Shown piece by piece: positions 44,423 to 53,085 of a stretch of DNA of 64,000 nucleotides. Origin of the DNA: Sarcina sp034439435 (GTDB lineage Bacteria; Bacillota; Clostridia; Clostridiales; Clostridiaceae); the NCBI RefSeq assembly GCF_034439435.1, contig NZ_JAPCKJ010000001.1:1054001-1118000 (forward strand), written 5' to 3'. Positions within the stretch are counted from its first letter, which is position 1; each line of letters opens with the position of its first letter. The position numbers and the translations under genes were made by a program. Under the pieces are notes generated by a model. It made no database searches. It was not told the DNA's origin and worked only from the letters and a program-made list of their open reading frames with translations.

Positions 44423-45661
44423 ATGAAAATAGGATATGCTTGTACACCTTTAACCACTAATGCTCGTATAAATCGTAAAATACTTTTAAAAGACTTTTCT
44501 TACCCTAGTTTATTTTCTGTCATAGATAAAAACTTAAATGATTTATATAAAATATTAGAATGGAATTTTAAAAACGATATTTTTCTTTTTAGAATAAGTT
44601 CAGACATAATTCCTTTAGGTTCTCATGAAATAAATAATTTCAACTGGCAAAAAGAATTTAAAGACCAACTAAACACTATAGGAAAATTCATAAAAAAAAA
44701 TAATATACGCGTTTCAATGCATCCTGGGCAATACACAGTAATAAATTCTCCTAAGAAGGATGTTTTAGAAAAATCTTTAAGGGATATTGAATATCATTGT
44801 GCATTCTTAGATTCCTTAAACTTAGATTATAAAAATAAAATAATCCTTCATATAGGAGGTGTTTATGGAGATAAGCCTTTGGCAAAAGAAAATTTTATAC
44901 AAGGATTTAATAAGCTCTCGTCTTCCTGCCAAAAGCGCTTAGTTATTGAAAATGATGAAAAAAGTTTTTCTCTTGATGATGTATTAGAAATAGCTAATAA
45001 AATTAATATTCCTGTAATATTTGATAATTTACATAATATATGCTTCAGAGATAATTCATACACCTTAAAAGAAATTTACTCCTTAGTAATAAATACTTGG
45101 AATAAAGATTTAGATGGAAATATAAAAGTTCACTATAGTGAACAAGATATGTTTAAAAAGAAAGGCTCTCACTCCTCTTCAATTTCTATAAATGAATTTT
45201 TGAATTATTATAATAATATCAAAAATTTTAATCCAGATATAATGCTAGAAGTTAAAGATAAGGATATATCCTCTATTAAATGTATTAACGCTTTAAAGGA
45301 AATGAATAATATCCTACCTTTAGAAGCTTTTATAAAAGAAGTAGAAAACTATAAACTACTTCTATTTCAACATGATAAAAACTTTCATCATACCATTGAA
45401 AAACTATCTAATAACATAATAGATTTTTATATTTATATAGATAATCTTCTTTTAAAACCCAATGATAATGTAGGTTTTAACTACTCTTTAGACTTAGCCT
45501 TTAATATACTTAAAAACTATATGAGCAAAAGAGAAGTTTCTCACTTTAAAGCTCTTATTAAAGGAAAAGAATTAGAAAAAGCTAAGCTTTACTTAAAAAA
45601 AATCACAAATAAAATAGAAATTCCACCAATGGAATTATCTTATTATTTTTCTAGAAATTAA
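44423..45661 (+). CDS. uvsE: UV damage endonuclease UvsE
   Basis: UvsE (UVDE) nicks DNA 5' of UV photoproducts and starts an alternative excision repair path. The family signature is clear: MKIGYACTPL at the N-terminus, FLFRISSDIIPLGSH (~residue 55-68), VSMHPGQYTVINSP (~100-113), and metal ligands in ILHIGGVYGDK (~143), LVIENDEKSFSLDD (~173) and VIFDNLHN (~196). The TIM-barrel covers about 1-285. The remaining ~125 residues are a helical extension also seen in clostridial members. It has an AAAGGATTG ribosome-binding site. It is followed by ytaF on the same strand after 83 bases. In spore-formers it may protect outgrowing spores (inference). Confidence 0.95.
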   Translation: MKIGYACTPLTTNARINRKILLKDFSYPSLFSVIDKNLNDLYKILEWNFKNDIFLFRISSDIIPLGSHEINNFNWQKEFKDQLNTIGKFIKKNNIRVSMHPGQYTVINSPKKDVLEKSLRDIEYHCAFLDSLNLDYKNKIILHIGGVYGDKPLAKENFIQGFNKLSSSCQKRLVIENDEKSFSLDDVLEIANKINIPVIFDNLHNICFRDNSYTLKEIYSLVINTWNKDLDGNIKVHYSEQDMFKKKGSHSSSISINEFLNYYNNIKNFNPDIMLEVKDKDISSIKCINALKEMNNILPLEAFIKEVENYKLLLFQHDKNFHHTIEKLSNNIIDFYIYIDNLLLKPNDNVGFNYSLDLAFNILKNYMSKREVSHFKALIKGKELEKAKLYLKKITNKIEIPPMELSYYFSRN

Positions 45662-45744
45662 TCTATTTTTGTCTCCAGTATTGTCACATTTTATATGTAA
45701 TTAAAATATATTAGGATTAACAGTAAAATTTTGGAGGCAAAAAA

Positions 45745-46353
45745 ATGAGCTTTTTAAGCATAATTCTTTTTGTAGTTGCTGCAAGTTTAGATATACTTGT
45801 TGTTTCCTTTGCATATGGTTTAAAAAACATAAAAATAAATTTTTCAAGTACCCTTGTAATAGCGATTATCTCGGCTCTAGGAACATTAATTTCCATGATA
45901 TTAGGAAAACTATTTTTAGGTGCAATACCTTTAAAGTTAGGTGATATTATAGGTGGATTAGTTTTATTAGGAATAGGTTTTTATTCTATATACTCTTATT
46001 TTAAAGAGAAAAAAGCTTTACCGCCAAATAATAGTGACAGTACTCCTTCACCAATATTTATATTAGAAAACCCAGAAATAGCTGATAAAGATAAATCTGG
46101 TACTATAGATTTTAAAGAATCTCTAGCACTTGCAATAGCTTTATCAATAAATAATTTCGGTTTAGGAATAGGTGCTAGTCTTTCAGGACTAAATATTCCA
46201 TTTACAACTATAACAACCTTTTTTGTTTCCCTAATATTTATTTCCTTTGGCTTCTACCTCTCTAAAACAATAAAGAATAAAAAGGTAGCTGATAATAGTA
46301 ATCTAATTTCCGGGGTAATAATAATCTTATTAGCTCTATTTATTATTTTTTAA
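45745..46353 (+). CDS. ytaF: YtaF/MntP-like sporulation membrane protein
   Basis: The 202-residue protein has six hydrophobic segments in two halves. Each half starts with a Leu/Ala-rich helix (VAASLDILVVSFAYGL and LALAIALSINNFGLGIGA), the pattern of the MntP/YtaF family. Between them is a hydrophilic loop with DKDKSGTIDFKE (~residue 111-122), which has the spacing of an EF-hand calcium loop. A D-x-D-x-S-G loop of this kind also occurs in other YtaF proteins as far as I recall. YtaF is annotated as a sporulation membrane protein; transport of a divalent cation is plausible. The start has TTTTGGAGG upstream. Confidence 0.88.
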   Translation: MSFLSIILFVVAASLDILVVSFAYGLKNIKINFSSTLVIAIISALGTLISMILGKLFLGAIPLKLGDIIGGLVLLGIGFYSIYSYFKEKKALPPNNSDSTPSPIFILENPEIADKDKSGTIDFKESLALAIALSINNFGLGIGASLSGLNIPFTTITTFFVSLIFISFGFYLSKTIKNKKVADNSNLISGVIIILLALFIIF

Positions 46354-46390
46354 AGAGTTTTTCAAACAGCTTAATATATTTTAATATAAC

Positions 46391-46436
46391 AAAAAAGGTG
46401 TTGCTTCAGTATTAACTTACTTAAATCAACGCCTTT
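46391..46436. terminator. Hairpin between ytaF and fabV
   Basis: AAAAGGTGTTG and CAACGCCTTTT form an imperfect stem (one T-G pair) with a ~24-base loop, and A/T-runs on both sides. It lies between two convergent genes. Confidence 0.55.
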
Positions 46437-46489
46437 TCATAATTTCTTAGAATTTAATCTAATTCTAAATTATCTATTTTTAATAGCTA

Positions 46490-47659
46490 TTAAACTCTTG
46501 TTATATCTACTTCTTGTGAGTAATCTACACCCTCTAAGCCGAATCCAAATAATTTGAAGAATTCTTTTCTAAAGTCCTCTGCATCACTTAATTCATAGAT
46601 ATTTTCACTGTTTATTTGTGGCCATATTTCTTCAATAGCTTTTTGTACATCTTCATCCATTTCTAAATCATCTATTCTAATTCTGTTTTCTGAATCTAAA
46701 TTTAGTTCTCCTTCATAAAGATCTTCAAACATTCTATATATTTGCTCAATACAACCCTCATGAGTTCCTTTTTCCTTCATAACTTTATAAAGTATTGAAA
46801 TATATAAAGATACTATTGGAATGGCTGAACTAGCTTGAGTTACTAAAGCTTTGTTCACAGATACATAACCTTCTCCATTTAATGATTTTAAAACTTCAGT
46901 TATTTCTCCTGCAGTTTTTTCTAAATCATTCTTAGCTCTTCCTATTGTACCTTCTCTATATATTGGATATGTAACCTCTGGTCCAATATATGAATAAGCA
47001 ATAGTTTTAACACCATCTTCTAAAACATCAGCTTCTTTTAAAGCTTTAATCCATAGCATCCAGTCTTCTCCACCCATTACTTTTCTAGTTCCCTCTATTT
47101 CTTCTTCTGTAGCTGGGTAGATAGTAACATCTTGGATTTCACCTGTATGGAAATCTAAAGTTTTACTAGTAAAAGGTTCACCCACAGTTTTTAAGCAAGA
47201 ACTATAAACTTCCCCTGTAACAGGATCCTTTCTTTTTGGAGCTGCTAATGAATATATAACCAAATCTATTTTTCCTATATTTTCCTTTATTAAATCTATA
47301 ACTTCATTTTTAACTTCATTAGAAAAAGCATCCCCATTTACTGATATAAATTTCTTATCTTCATTTGATGCAAATTCTTTTAATGACTCTATATTATACC
47401 AACCTGCTGAAGCTGTTCTTTTACCTGAAGCTTCTCTTTCAAATGCGACGCCTAAAACCTCAGCATCACATGCTTCTGAAGCAACTATAGCACTTGCTAA
47501 TCCGTATCCAGTTGAAGCCCCTAAAACAAGTACTCTTTTAGCTCCCTTTATCTTACCTTTTTCTTTTACATACTCTACTTGATTTTCAACATTCTTTTTA
47601 CATCCCGTTGGATGAGAGGTAGTGCATATGAAACCTCTGAACTTTGGTTCTACTATCAT
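46490..47659 (-). CDS. fabV: FabV-type trans-2-enoyl-CoA/ACP reductase
   Basis: FabV/TER reduces the 2-enoyl bond in fatty-acid elongation or crotonyl-CoA reduction, with NADH. The 389-residue protein starts MIVEPKFRGFICTTSHPTGC as in the family. It contains the dinucleotide loop VLVLGASTGYGLASA (~residue 44-58) and the catalytic Y-x8-K in YREGTIGRAK. FabV enzymes are longer than FabI and resist triclosan. Ribosome-binding site AAGGAGAAATC lies before the ATG. A FabT-like palindrome (47684-47696) lies 25 bases upstream, suggesting lipid-responsive repression. The gene is monocistronic. Confidence 0.96.
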   Translation of the reverse strand: MIVEPKFRGFICTTSHPTGCKKNVENQVEYVKEKGKIKGAKRVLVLGASTGYGLASAIVASEACDAEVLGVAFEREASGKRTASAGWYNIESLKEFASNEDKKFISVNGDAFSNEVKNEVIDLIKENIGKIDLVIYSLAAPKRKDPVTGEVYSSCLKTVGEPFTSKTLDFHTGEIQDVTIYPATEEEIEGTRKVMGGEDWMLWIKALKEADVLEDGVKTIAYSYIGPEVTYPIYREGTIGRAKNDLEKTAGEITEVLKSLNGEGYVSVNKALVTQASSAIPIVSLYISILYKVMKEKGTHEGCIEQIYRMFEDLYEGELNLDSENRIRIDDLEMDEDVQKAIEEIWPQINSENIYELSDAEDFRKEFFKLFGFGLEGVDYSQEVDITRV

Positions 47660-47683
47660 TCTGATTTCTCCTTAACCTTTTTG

Positions 47684-47696
47684 TTTGATTATCAAA
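47684..47696 (-). promoter_or_regulatory. FabT-like operator upstream of fabV
   Basis: TTTGATTATCAAA is a perfect 6-1-6 palindrome placed between a TACAAT -10 candidate and the fabV ribosome-binding site. MarR-family FabT repressors of fatty-acid genes in streptococci and relatives recognise TTTGAnnnTCAAA-type sites. Confidence 0.55.
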
Positions 47697-47787
47697 ATAT
47701 ATTGTACTTTACATATTAACATATTTAATAGCTTTTGTCATTACTATTAGGCCATCTTACTTGAAAATATTAGGTTTTTATACAATT

Positions 47788-47812
47788 AAAAAAGGCACTC
47801 TAAAAGAGTGCC
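47788..47812 (-). terminator. Terminator of the APC permease gene
   Basis: GGCACTC and GAGTGCC pair around TAAAA; on the minus strand six T residues follow. It lies 11 bases after the stop at 47823. Confidence 0.85.
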
Positions 47813-47822
47813 TATATTTTAA

Positions 47823-49313
47823 CTATTTATTTTCCATTTTTGTTGCCGCAGCTTCTCTTACTGCATCATCATAGTCTTTACCATTAGTTTTCTTAGCTAT
47901 CTTAGGTAAAATTAAACCTAAACCTATTAATACAAATGGTGTACCTACGTTCATTGCTAATAAGAATATCCAGTCTTTTGAGAATGCTGGAACATTTGTT
48001 GGGAACATACCTAATATACAAGCAAATGCTGTAAATACGAAACACCATGCTCCTATTATCATTGCAAACTTATCATTTTTAACAAATTTGTAATCTGATT
48101 TGAACTTTCCTTTTATAGCTTTTCTTAACATAATGTAAGCTAAGAATACCCATAAATATCTCATTGGCATTACAACAGCATTTAATTTTAATAACCAAGT
48201 AAATAATGCGTTAACATCACCAATTCCTAAAGCTGGAACTACTATTAATATACCAACTAATATTGTAGTCATAATGTATCCATTTATTGGTGCGCCATGT
48301 TTATTAGTCTTAGTTAATGCTTTTGGTACATATCTTGCATCAGTATCTGATAATAGAACCTTTAATGGAGCATCTATTGAGAATGCTAAAGCTGATATTT
48401 GAGCCGCAAAGTTTGCTAATGCATATAAAATTAAGAATGTATTACCTATTCCATAATAATTTCCTAATTCTTTGAAAGCATAATAAGCACCATTCATCAT
48501 TAAGTCATCTGGAATATTGTTCGCATCAAACATCATACCCATAGCTACTGATCCAAGTAACGCAGTTACTGCAACCATTACAGCTAATGCTATCATACCT
48601 TTTGGGAATCCCTTTACAGGATCTTTCATGTTATTTACATATGGTGATATTTTTTCTGCTCCACCAACTGCAAATACTAACATTGCTATTGTTGTGAAAT
48701 ATGTAAAATCAAATTTTGGTATATATGTACTAATTGAAGTCATATTAGGAGTAGCTATATGAGTTCCCCTCATAGCTGGTGCTGTTAAAACTAGCAATAT
48801 ATAAAGTAATGACATAACGAACATTGCTGTTCCTGCTACTGTTCCTATCTTACCTAAAGAATTAACCCCTCTTGATGAAATCCATACAAAGAATAAGAAT
48901 ATTAATAAACATAATCCTTGCATAATTAACGGATTCATGTTATTTATAGTACTTCCATCTTGGAAAATTGCCCACCCTAAAGAAATTATTACACCTTGTG
49001 GCTTTTGTGCTAGGTATGGAATATGTACTACCCAGTATGTCCATCCTGCTAAGTAAGCTAATGTAGGTCCCATTGTTTTACCTATCCATGAACTTACTCC
49101 ACCTTTACTGTCTTTGAATGTTGAACCTAATTCTCCAACCATAAGTGCATATGGTACGAAGTATAAAGCTATTATTAATATCCATGAAGTTACTACAGTT
49201 AATCCTTGAGTTGCAAAGTTGTTTACGATATTACCGAAACCCCAAACTGACACGAAGGCCATTAAACCAAGGTTATACCACATAAGCTTCTTTCCATCGT
49301 TGTTGTTGCCCAT
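47823..49313 (-). CDS. APC-superfamily amino acid permease
   Basis: The 496-residue protein has about twelve membrane helices. The first helix region, WYNLGLMAFVSVWGFGNIVNN, contains the flexible Gly-rich break of APC transporters. YALMVGELGSTFKDSKGGVSSWIGKTMGP is the conserved helix-2/3 segment. The pattern resembles the YjeM and glutamate/GABA-antiporter branch of the family, but the substrate cannot be assigned. The start ATG has GAGGAGGAG eight bases upstream. It is transcribed alone, with a ~430-base upstream region. Confidence 0.88.
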   Translation of the reverse strand: MGNNNDGKKLMWYNLGLMAFVSVWGFGNIVNNFATQGLTVVTSWILIIALYFVPYALMVGELGSTFKDSKGGVSSWIGKTMGPTLAYLAGWTYWVVHIPYLAQKPQGVIISLGWAIFQDGSTINNMNPLIMQGLCLLIFLFFVWISSRGVNSLGKIGTVAGTAMFVMSLLYILLVLTAPAMRGTHIATPNMTSISTYIPKFDFTYFTTIAMLVFAVGGAEKISPYVNNMKDPVKGFPKGMIALAVMVAVTALLGSVAMGMMFDANNIPDDLMMNGAYYAFKELGNYYGIGNTFLILYALANFAAQISALAFSIDAPLKVLLSDTDARYVPKALTKTNKHGAPINGYIMTTILVGILIVVPALGIGDVNALFTWLLKLNAVVMPMRYLWVFLAYIMLRKAIKGKFKSDYKFVKNDKFAMIIGAWCFVFTAFACILGMFPTNVPAFSKDWIFLLAMNVGTPFVLIGLGLILPKIAKKTNGKDYDDAVREAAATKMENK

Positions 49314-49700
49314 GCTTTTCTCCTCCTCATTGTTTCTTTCACAATAATTCCCCTATAAATCTTCTTAAAAATACTTGTCCATTTTTAAAACAATTCATAG
49401 AAAATCTTTTACAAATTATTTTAACGTTAAATATTACCCTTTAATTTTAACACTCTATTAAATTTTACGCAATATCGTTAAAATTCTTTATCTAACTAAA
49501 TTTATAAAGTTTATTATTAATTACCTTATTAATTCTTTTATATTCTCCTTTTTTCTTGTTTTTCTTTTGAAAACACATGTATTTTTTGAAAGTTTTTTAA
49601 TATATTTATTCATATTTCTAAAAACTTTCAAAAATTTTCTACTAAACAATCCTACTTAAGAAGAATTTTTTTATACTAAATAGTTTAAATAACGAAAATT
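49314..49700. other. AT-rich upstream region of the permease with a large dyad
   Basis: No gene is visible. The main structure is a perfect 15-bp inverted repeat, TTTTTGAAAGTTTTT at 49583-49597 and its complement at 49620-49634, around a 22-base loop. It is about 270 bases upstream of the permease start. It could be a leader structure or a second stop for transcription leaving GH31. Confidence 0.5.
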
Positions 49701-49737
49701 ACCCTAGTATTTAATTCATAAAATTCAATACTAGGGT
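49701..49737 (-). terminator. Hairpin after the GH31 gene
   Basis: ACCCTAGTAT and ATACTAGGGT form the outer stem, with ATTGAATTTT and a matching A/T stretch inside. It lies six bases after the GH31 stop. The minus-strand T-run is poor (AATTTTCG). Confidence 0.6.
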
Positions 49738-49743
49738 AAAAAA

Positions 49744-51984
49744 CTACTTGATTATCTCAATTTCAATCCCTTCTTCTTTATAACTGTTATTTATATACTT
49801 TAACTCTACCTCTCCATTTGCCACTTCTATATCTATATAATTATATGTTCCTTCTATATATTCCATAGTATGTCCATCATCATTATAATGAAATCCCTTA
49901 GCATTTTCACCAAATACCTTAATAAGTATGCTGTCTGGTCTTTCCTTAACATTTCTGAATTTCTTATTATAAGTAGGAATTATTGCTCCTTCCTTAACAA
50001 AGACAATAATTTCATCTAACTCACAAGGAAGCTTGTACCATTTTCCACCTTTAAGTTTTTCCTTAGTAAAATAGTTAAACCAAGTTCCTTTTGGTAAATA
50101 AACAGTTTTATTTCTTTCACCTTCATATAAAACTGGAGCCACAATCATATTTTCTCCAAGCATAAATTGCTCTCTAATATTTAAAACATTCATATCTTTC
50201 TCGTACTCCATTACCATTGGTCTAAATATAGGTAATCCCTCTTTATGAGATAAATAGTATAGATTATATATATATGGTAAAAGTTCATATCTTAATTCAA
50301 TAGATTTTTTAGCTATTTTTTCTGCTCTTTGTCCAAATGCCCAAGGTTCTTGTCTTCTAGTGTACATATTTGAATGATTCCTGAATATAGGAATAAATGG
50401 TCCCATTTCCATCCATCTTATGAATAATTCTTCACTTGAATCTAATCCAAATCCTGAAACATCGTTTCCAACAAAAGAGAACCCACTAATTCCTAAGTTA
50501 GCATTCATTGATATAGACATTCTCATTTGACTCCAAAGACTCATATTATCTCCAGTCCAAACCGAAGAATATCTTTGTCCTCCAGCATAAGTAGCTCTAG
50601 TCATTGAAAATCCTCTTTCATTAGGATGTAATTCTTCTTGAGCTTCTTTAGAACATCTACTCATTTCGAATCCATATCTATTATGGAATTCTTTATGTTC
50701 TATAATTCCATTATCGCTATTATGAAGACAAGTTTCTAACATTGTTTTATGATCATTATTGAACACACATGGTTCATTCATATCATTCCAAATTCCGTCC
50801 ATCTCATATTCACTTATGAATTTCTTAAGTTCACTCTTCCACCATTCTCTACATTCCTTATTTGAGAAATCTGGGAAAGCACTGTCTCCTGGCCAAACTG
50901 CTCCAATAAACATTTCTCCATCTAACTTCTTAGTAAAATGATTTCCTTCTTTTCCCCTTTTGAATACATCATACTCTTCATCTACTTTAACGCCTGGATC
51001 AATAATTGTAATAGTTCTTATTCCTTTTTCTTTTAAATCACTTATAAGGCCTGCCGCATTATCAAAGTTAGGCGTTTTAAAAGTCATAACTCTAAAGCCA
51101 TCCATATAATCTATATCTAAATACACAACATCTAATGGAATCTCTTTTTCTTCAAAAGTCTTTACTAATTCTCTAACCTCTTCTTGACTAAAATAACTAA
51201 ATCTACATTGTTGATATCCTAAACTCCAAAGAGGAGGCATTTCCATTCTTCCTGTTAAAGTTGTATAATTAGTAACTACTTCTTTAATATTTCCACCTGG
51301 AATGAAGTAATATTGGATTTGTCCACCTATTGCTCCAAAGAATATTCTATCTCCCATCTCTTTTCCCATGTCAAAGTAACTTCTAAAACTATTGTCAAAA
51401 AACAATCCATAAGTAAATTCTTCTTTTAAAGCTATATAAAATGGAATTGTTTTATAATATGTTACTGATTCATCATCGGTTTCTGGATCATCAGTGTTGA
51501 AATTTTCCGTATAACACCCTTTTTTATTTAAATCTCCACCTTTTTCTCCAAGCCCATAATAAGCTAAACAATCATTAACCTTTGATATGTACACATGCCC
51601 TTCTTCATCTTTAAAACTAGGCTGAAAATCCTCACATATTGTATTGTCATTTAAATCTTTAAAGCTTATTTCTGTTGTATTTTTATTTACAAAAGTTAAA
51701 ATATTCTTTCCTTTTATAATTATAAAATTTGAATCCTCTTCTATAGAAAACTCACCTTTTCCTAACTTATCTATTACTCCATTTGTTGGGATACTTTCTT
51801 CATATTTATCCCCAATAAAAACCTTAACTACATCATTTTCTAATATAGTAAGAGCTATTTTCATATTTGAAAAATAAATATCTACATTATTATCATTAAT
51901 CTCATAATTTTTGAAGACTCTTAACCCTCCATTATAAGCCTTAAACTTCTTATTTAAGTTTTCTCTATAATTTAATTGTGGCAT
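49744..51984 (-). CDS. Glycoside hydrolase family 31 (alpha-glucosidase type)
   Basis: The 746-residue cytoplasmic enzyme (no signal peptide) has a GH31 layout. An N-terminal beta-sandwich includes YYGLGEKGGDLNKKG (~residue 130-145). The catalytic barrel has the nucleophile Asp in GIWNDMNEPCVF (~residue 400), and the acid/base aspartate is in SSVWTGDNMSLW (~residue 480). RNHSNMYTRRQEPW and a C-terminal beta domain follow. GH31 enzymes mostly cleave terminal alpha-glucose, also alpha-xylose or other sugars; specificity is not determined. A ribosome-binding site GGGGAGAG precedes the ATG. A cre-like site lies ~20 bases upstream. It is the last gene of the glycan locus. Confidence 0.93.
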   Translation of the reverse strand: MPQLNYRENLNKKFKAYNGGLRVFKNYEINDNNVDIYFSNMKIALTILENDVVKVFIGDKYEESIPTNGVIDKLGKGEFSIEEDSNFIIIKGKNILTFVNKNTTEISFKDLNDNTICEDFQPSFKDEEGHVYISKVNDCLAYYGLGEKGGDLNKKGCYTENFNTDDPETDDESVTYYKTIPFYIALKEEFTYGLFFDNSFRSYFDMGKEMGDRIFFGAIGGQIQYYFIPGGNIKEVVTNYTTLTGRMEMPPLWSLGYQQCRFSYFSQEEVRELVKTFEEKEIPLDVVYLDIDYMDGFRVMTFKTPNFDNAAGLISDLKEKGIRTITIIDPGVKVDEEYDVFKRGKEGNHFTKKLDGEMFIGAVWPGDSAFPDFSNKECREWWKSELKKFISEYEMDGIWNDMNEPCVFNNDHKTMLETCLHNSDNGIIEHKEFHNRYGFEMSRCSKEAQEELHPNERGFSMTRATYAGGQRYSSVWTGDNMSLWSQMRMSISMNANLGISGFSFVGNDVSGFGLDSSEELFIRWMEMGPFIPIFRNHSNMYTRRQEPWAFGQRAEKIAKKSIELRYELLPYIYNLYYLSHKEGLPIFRPMVMEYEKDMNVLNIREQFMLGENMIVAPVLYEGERNKTVYLPKGTWFNYFTKEKLKGGKWYKLPCELDEIIVFVKEGAIIPTYNKKFRNVKERPDSILIKVFGENAKGFHYNDDGHTMEYIEGTYNYIDIEVANGEVELKYINNSYKEEGIEIEIIK

Positions 51985-52001
51985 AATGCTCTCCCCTTTA
52001 T

Positions 52002-52015
52002 CTATATCGTTTTCA
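52002..52015 (-). promoter_or_regulatory. cre-like site upstream of GH31
   Basis: On the minus strand TGAAAACGATATAG matches 12 of 14 positions of the cre consensus TGWAANCGNTNWCA used by CcpA, 18 bases before the GH31 start codon. Confidence 0.45.
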
Positions 52016-52100
52016 ATTTAAATTGTAAATAATATGAATTTATTCTTAAAGTGTAAAAGTTATAGTAAACTAAGATAAATTCTAAAAACGATTAAACTAT

Positions 52101-52910
52101 TCAAAACAATTTTTTATTAAGTTTTCTATATTCTCTAGGAGTAATTCCATAATATTTTTTAAAACTTCTATTAAAATATCCAATATTATTAAATCCGCAA
52201 TTTAGAATTATATCTATAATAGGTAATTCACTTTGAATTAAAAGGTTAGTAGCCTTCTCTAATCTTAATGAATTTATATATTCTGATGGACTTACATTAT
52301 AATATTTTCTTAACTCCCTAGTTAAATGTTCTTGTGTTTTTCCACTTAAAGCAACAAACTTCTTTATTCCTTCTAAAAAATTTTCTTTTTGCTTCATTTC
52401 TTCATATGATTTTTTTAACCAAATTGGTATTTTACTATCTGAAGATACATCTAAAAAAGCATTTATAATAAGATCACTAAATAAACTTTCCATTATGTAT
52501 CTTTTTTTACTCTCTTCCACATCAATTAACATTTTACTTTTATAATTAAAACTATTAACCACAAAATCATTTAAAGAATATATAGAGTTTTTCTTTTCCA
52601 TATCAACCAAATTATTATTTTTGAGAGAATAATAGTACTCTGAGCGAATCGCTATATTTCTTAAAATATTTTTTTCTCCATTCCCAATAAAATAATGTTC
52701 ATCCTCTGGATTTATTATTTTAAATTGTCCCTCTTTCAAAATTTCAATTTCTCCATTATAACTATGTCTAAAATTCCCCTTTAAAATCACAAAAAGCTCA
52801 TAAAAATCATGACTATGTAAAGTTGTAGATTCATTTCTAACTAATATTAAATCTGCTACATGTATATTATTCTTATCATTGCAAAGCTCCGAAAATTGAA
52901 GAACTTTCAT
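52101..52910 (-). CDS. AraC-family transcription regulator
   Basis: The 269-residue protein has an N-terminal cupin-like sensor domain (TTLHSHDFYELFVILKGNFRHSYNG, residues ~29-53). The C-terminal ~100 residues form a double helix-turn-helix: KTQEHLTRELRKYYNVSPSEYINSLRLEKATNLL and then CGFNNIGYFNRSFKKYYGITPREYRK, the AraC signature. It is probably the sugar-responsive regulator of this glycan locus, given its place between GH31 and the ROK gene. The start ATG has GGGAGAAAAGG upstream. The 175-base gap upstream contains a structured element (52951-53066). Confidence 0.93.
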   Translation of the reverse strand: MKVLQFSELCNDKNNIHVADLILVRNESTTLHSHDFYELFVILKGNFRHSYNGEIEILKEGQFKIINPEDEHYFIGNGEKNILRNIAIRSEYYYSLKNNNLVDMEKKNSIYSLNDFVVNSFNYKSKMLIDVEESKKRYIMESLFSDLIINAFLDVSSDSKIPIWLKKSYEEMKQKENFLEGIKKFVALSGKTQEHLTRELRKYYNVSPSEYINSLRLEKATNLLIQSELPIIDIILNCGFNNIGYFNRSFKKYYGITPREYRKLNKKLF

Positions 52911-52950
52911 AACCCTTTTCTCCCTTTAATCTATTTTAAATAATAAAAAT

Positions 52951-53066
52951 GGCTTTGCTAAAAAAACTTAACCCAAATTAACTTTTTATAAAAAGTATAA
53001 GTTCATTAAGTAATATTAAATCACTTAATAGCTTGTTTGAATCAAGTTTTCAATTTTAGCAAAGCC
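52951..53066 (-). repeat. Structured ~116-base element closed by a 13-bp inverted repeat
   Basis: GGCTTTGCTAAAA at 52951-52963 and its exact complement at 53054-53066 can close a large loop. Inside are at least three smaller dyads: ACTTTT/AAAAGT, ATTAAGT/ACTTAAT and CTTG/CAAG. On the minus strand the element is followed by ATTTTTATTATTT, so it may act as the terminator of the ROK gene with a structured insert in its loop. It is not a recognised riboswitch. Confidence 0.55.
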
Positions 53067-53085
53067 TATATTCTAATTTTAAATC

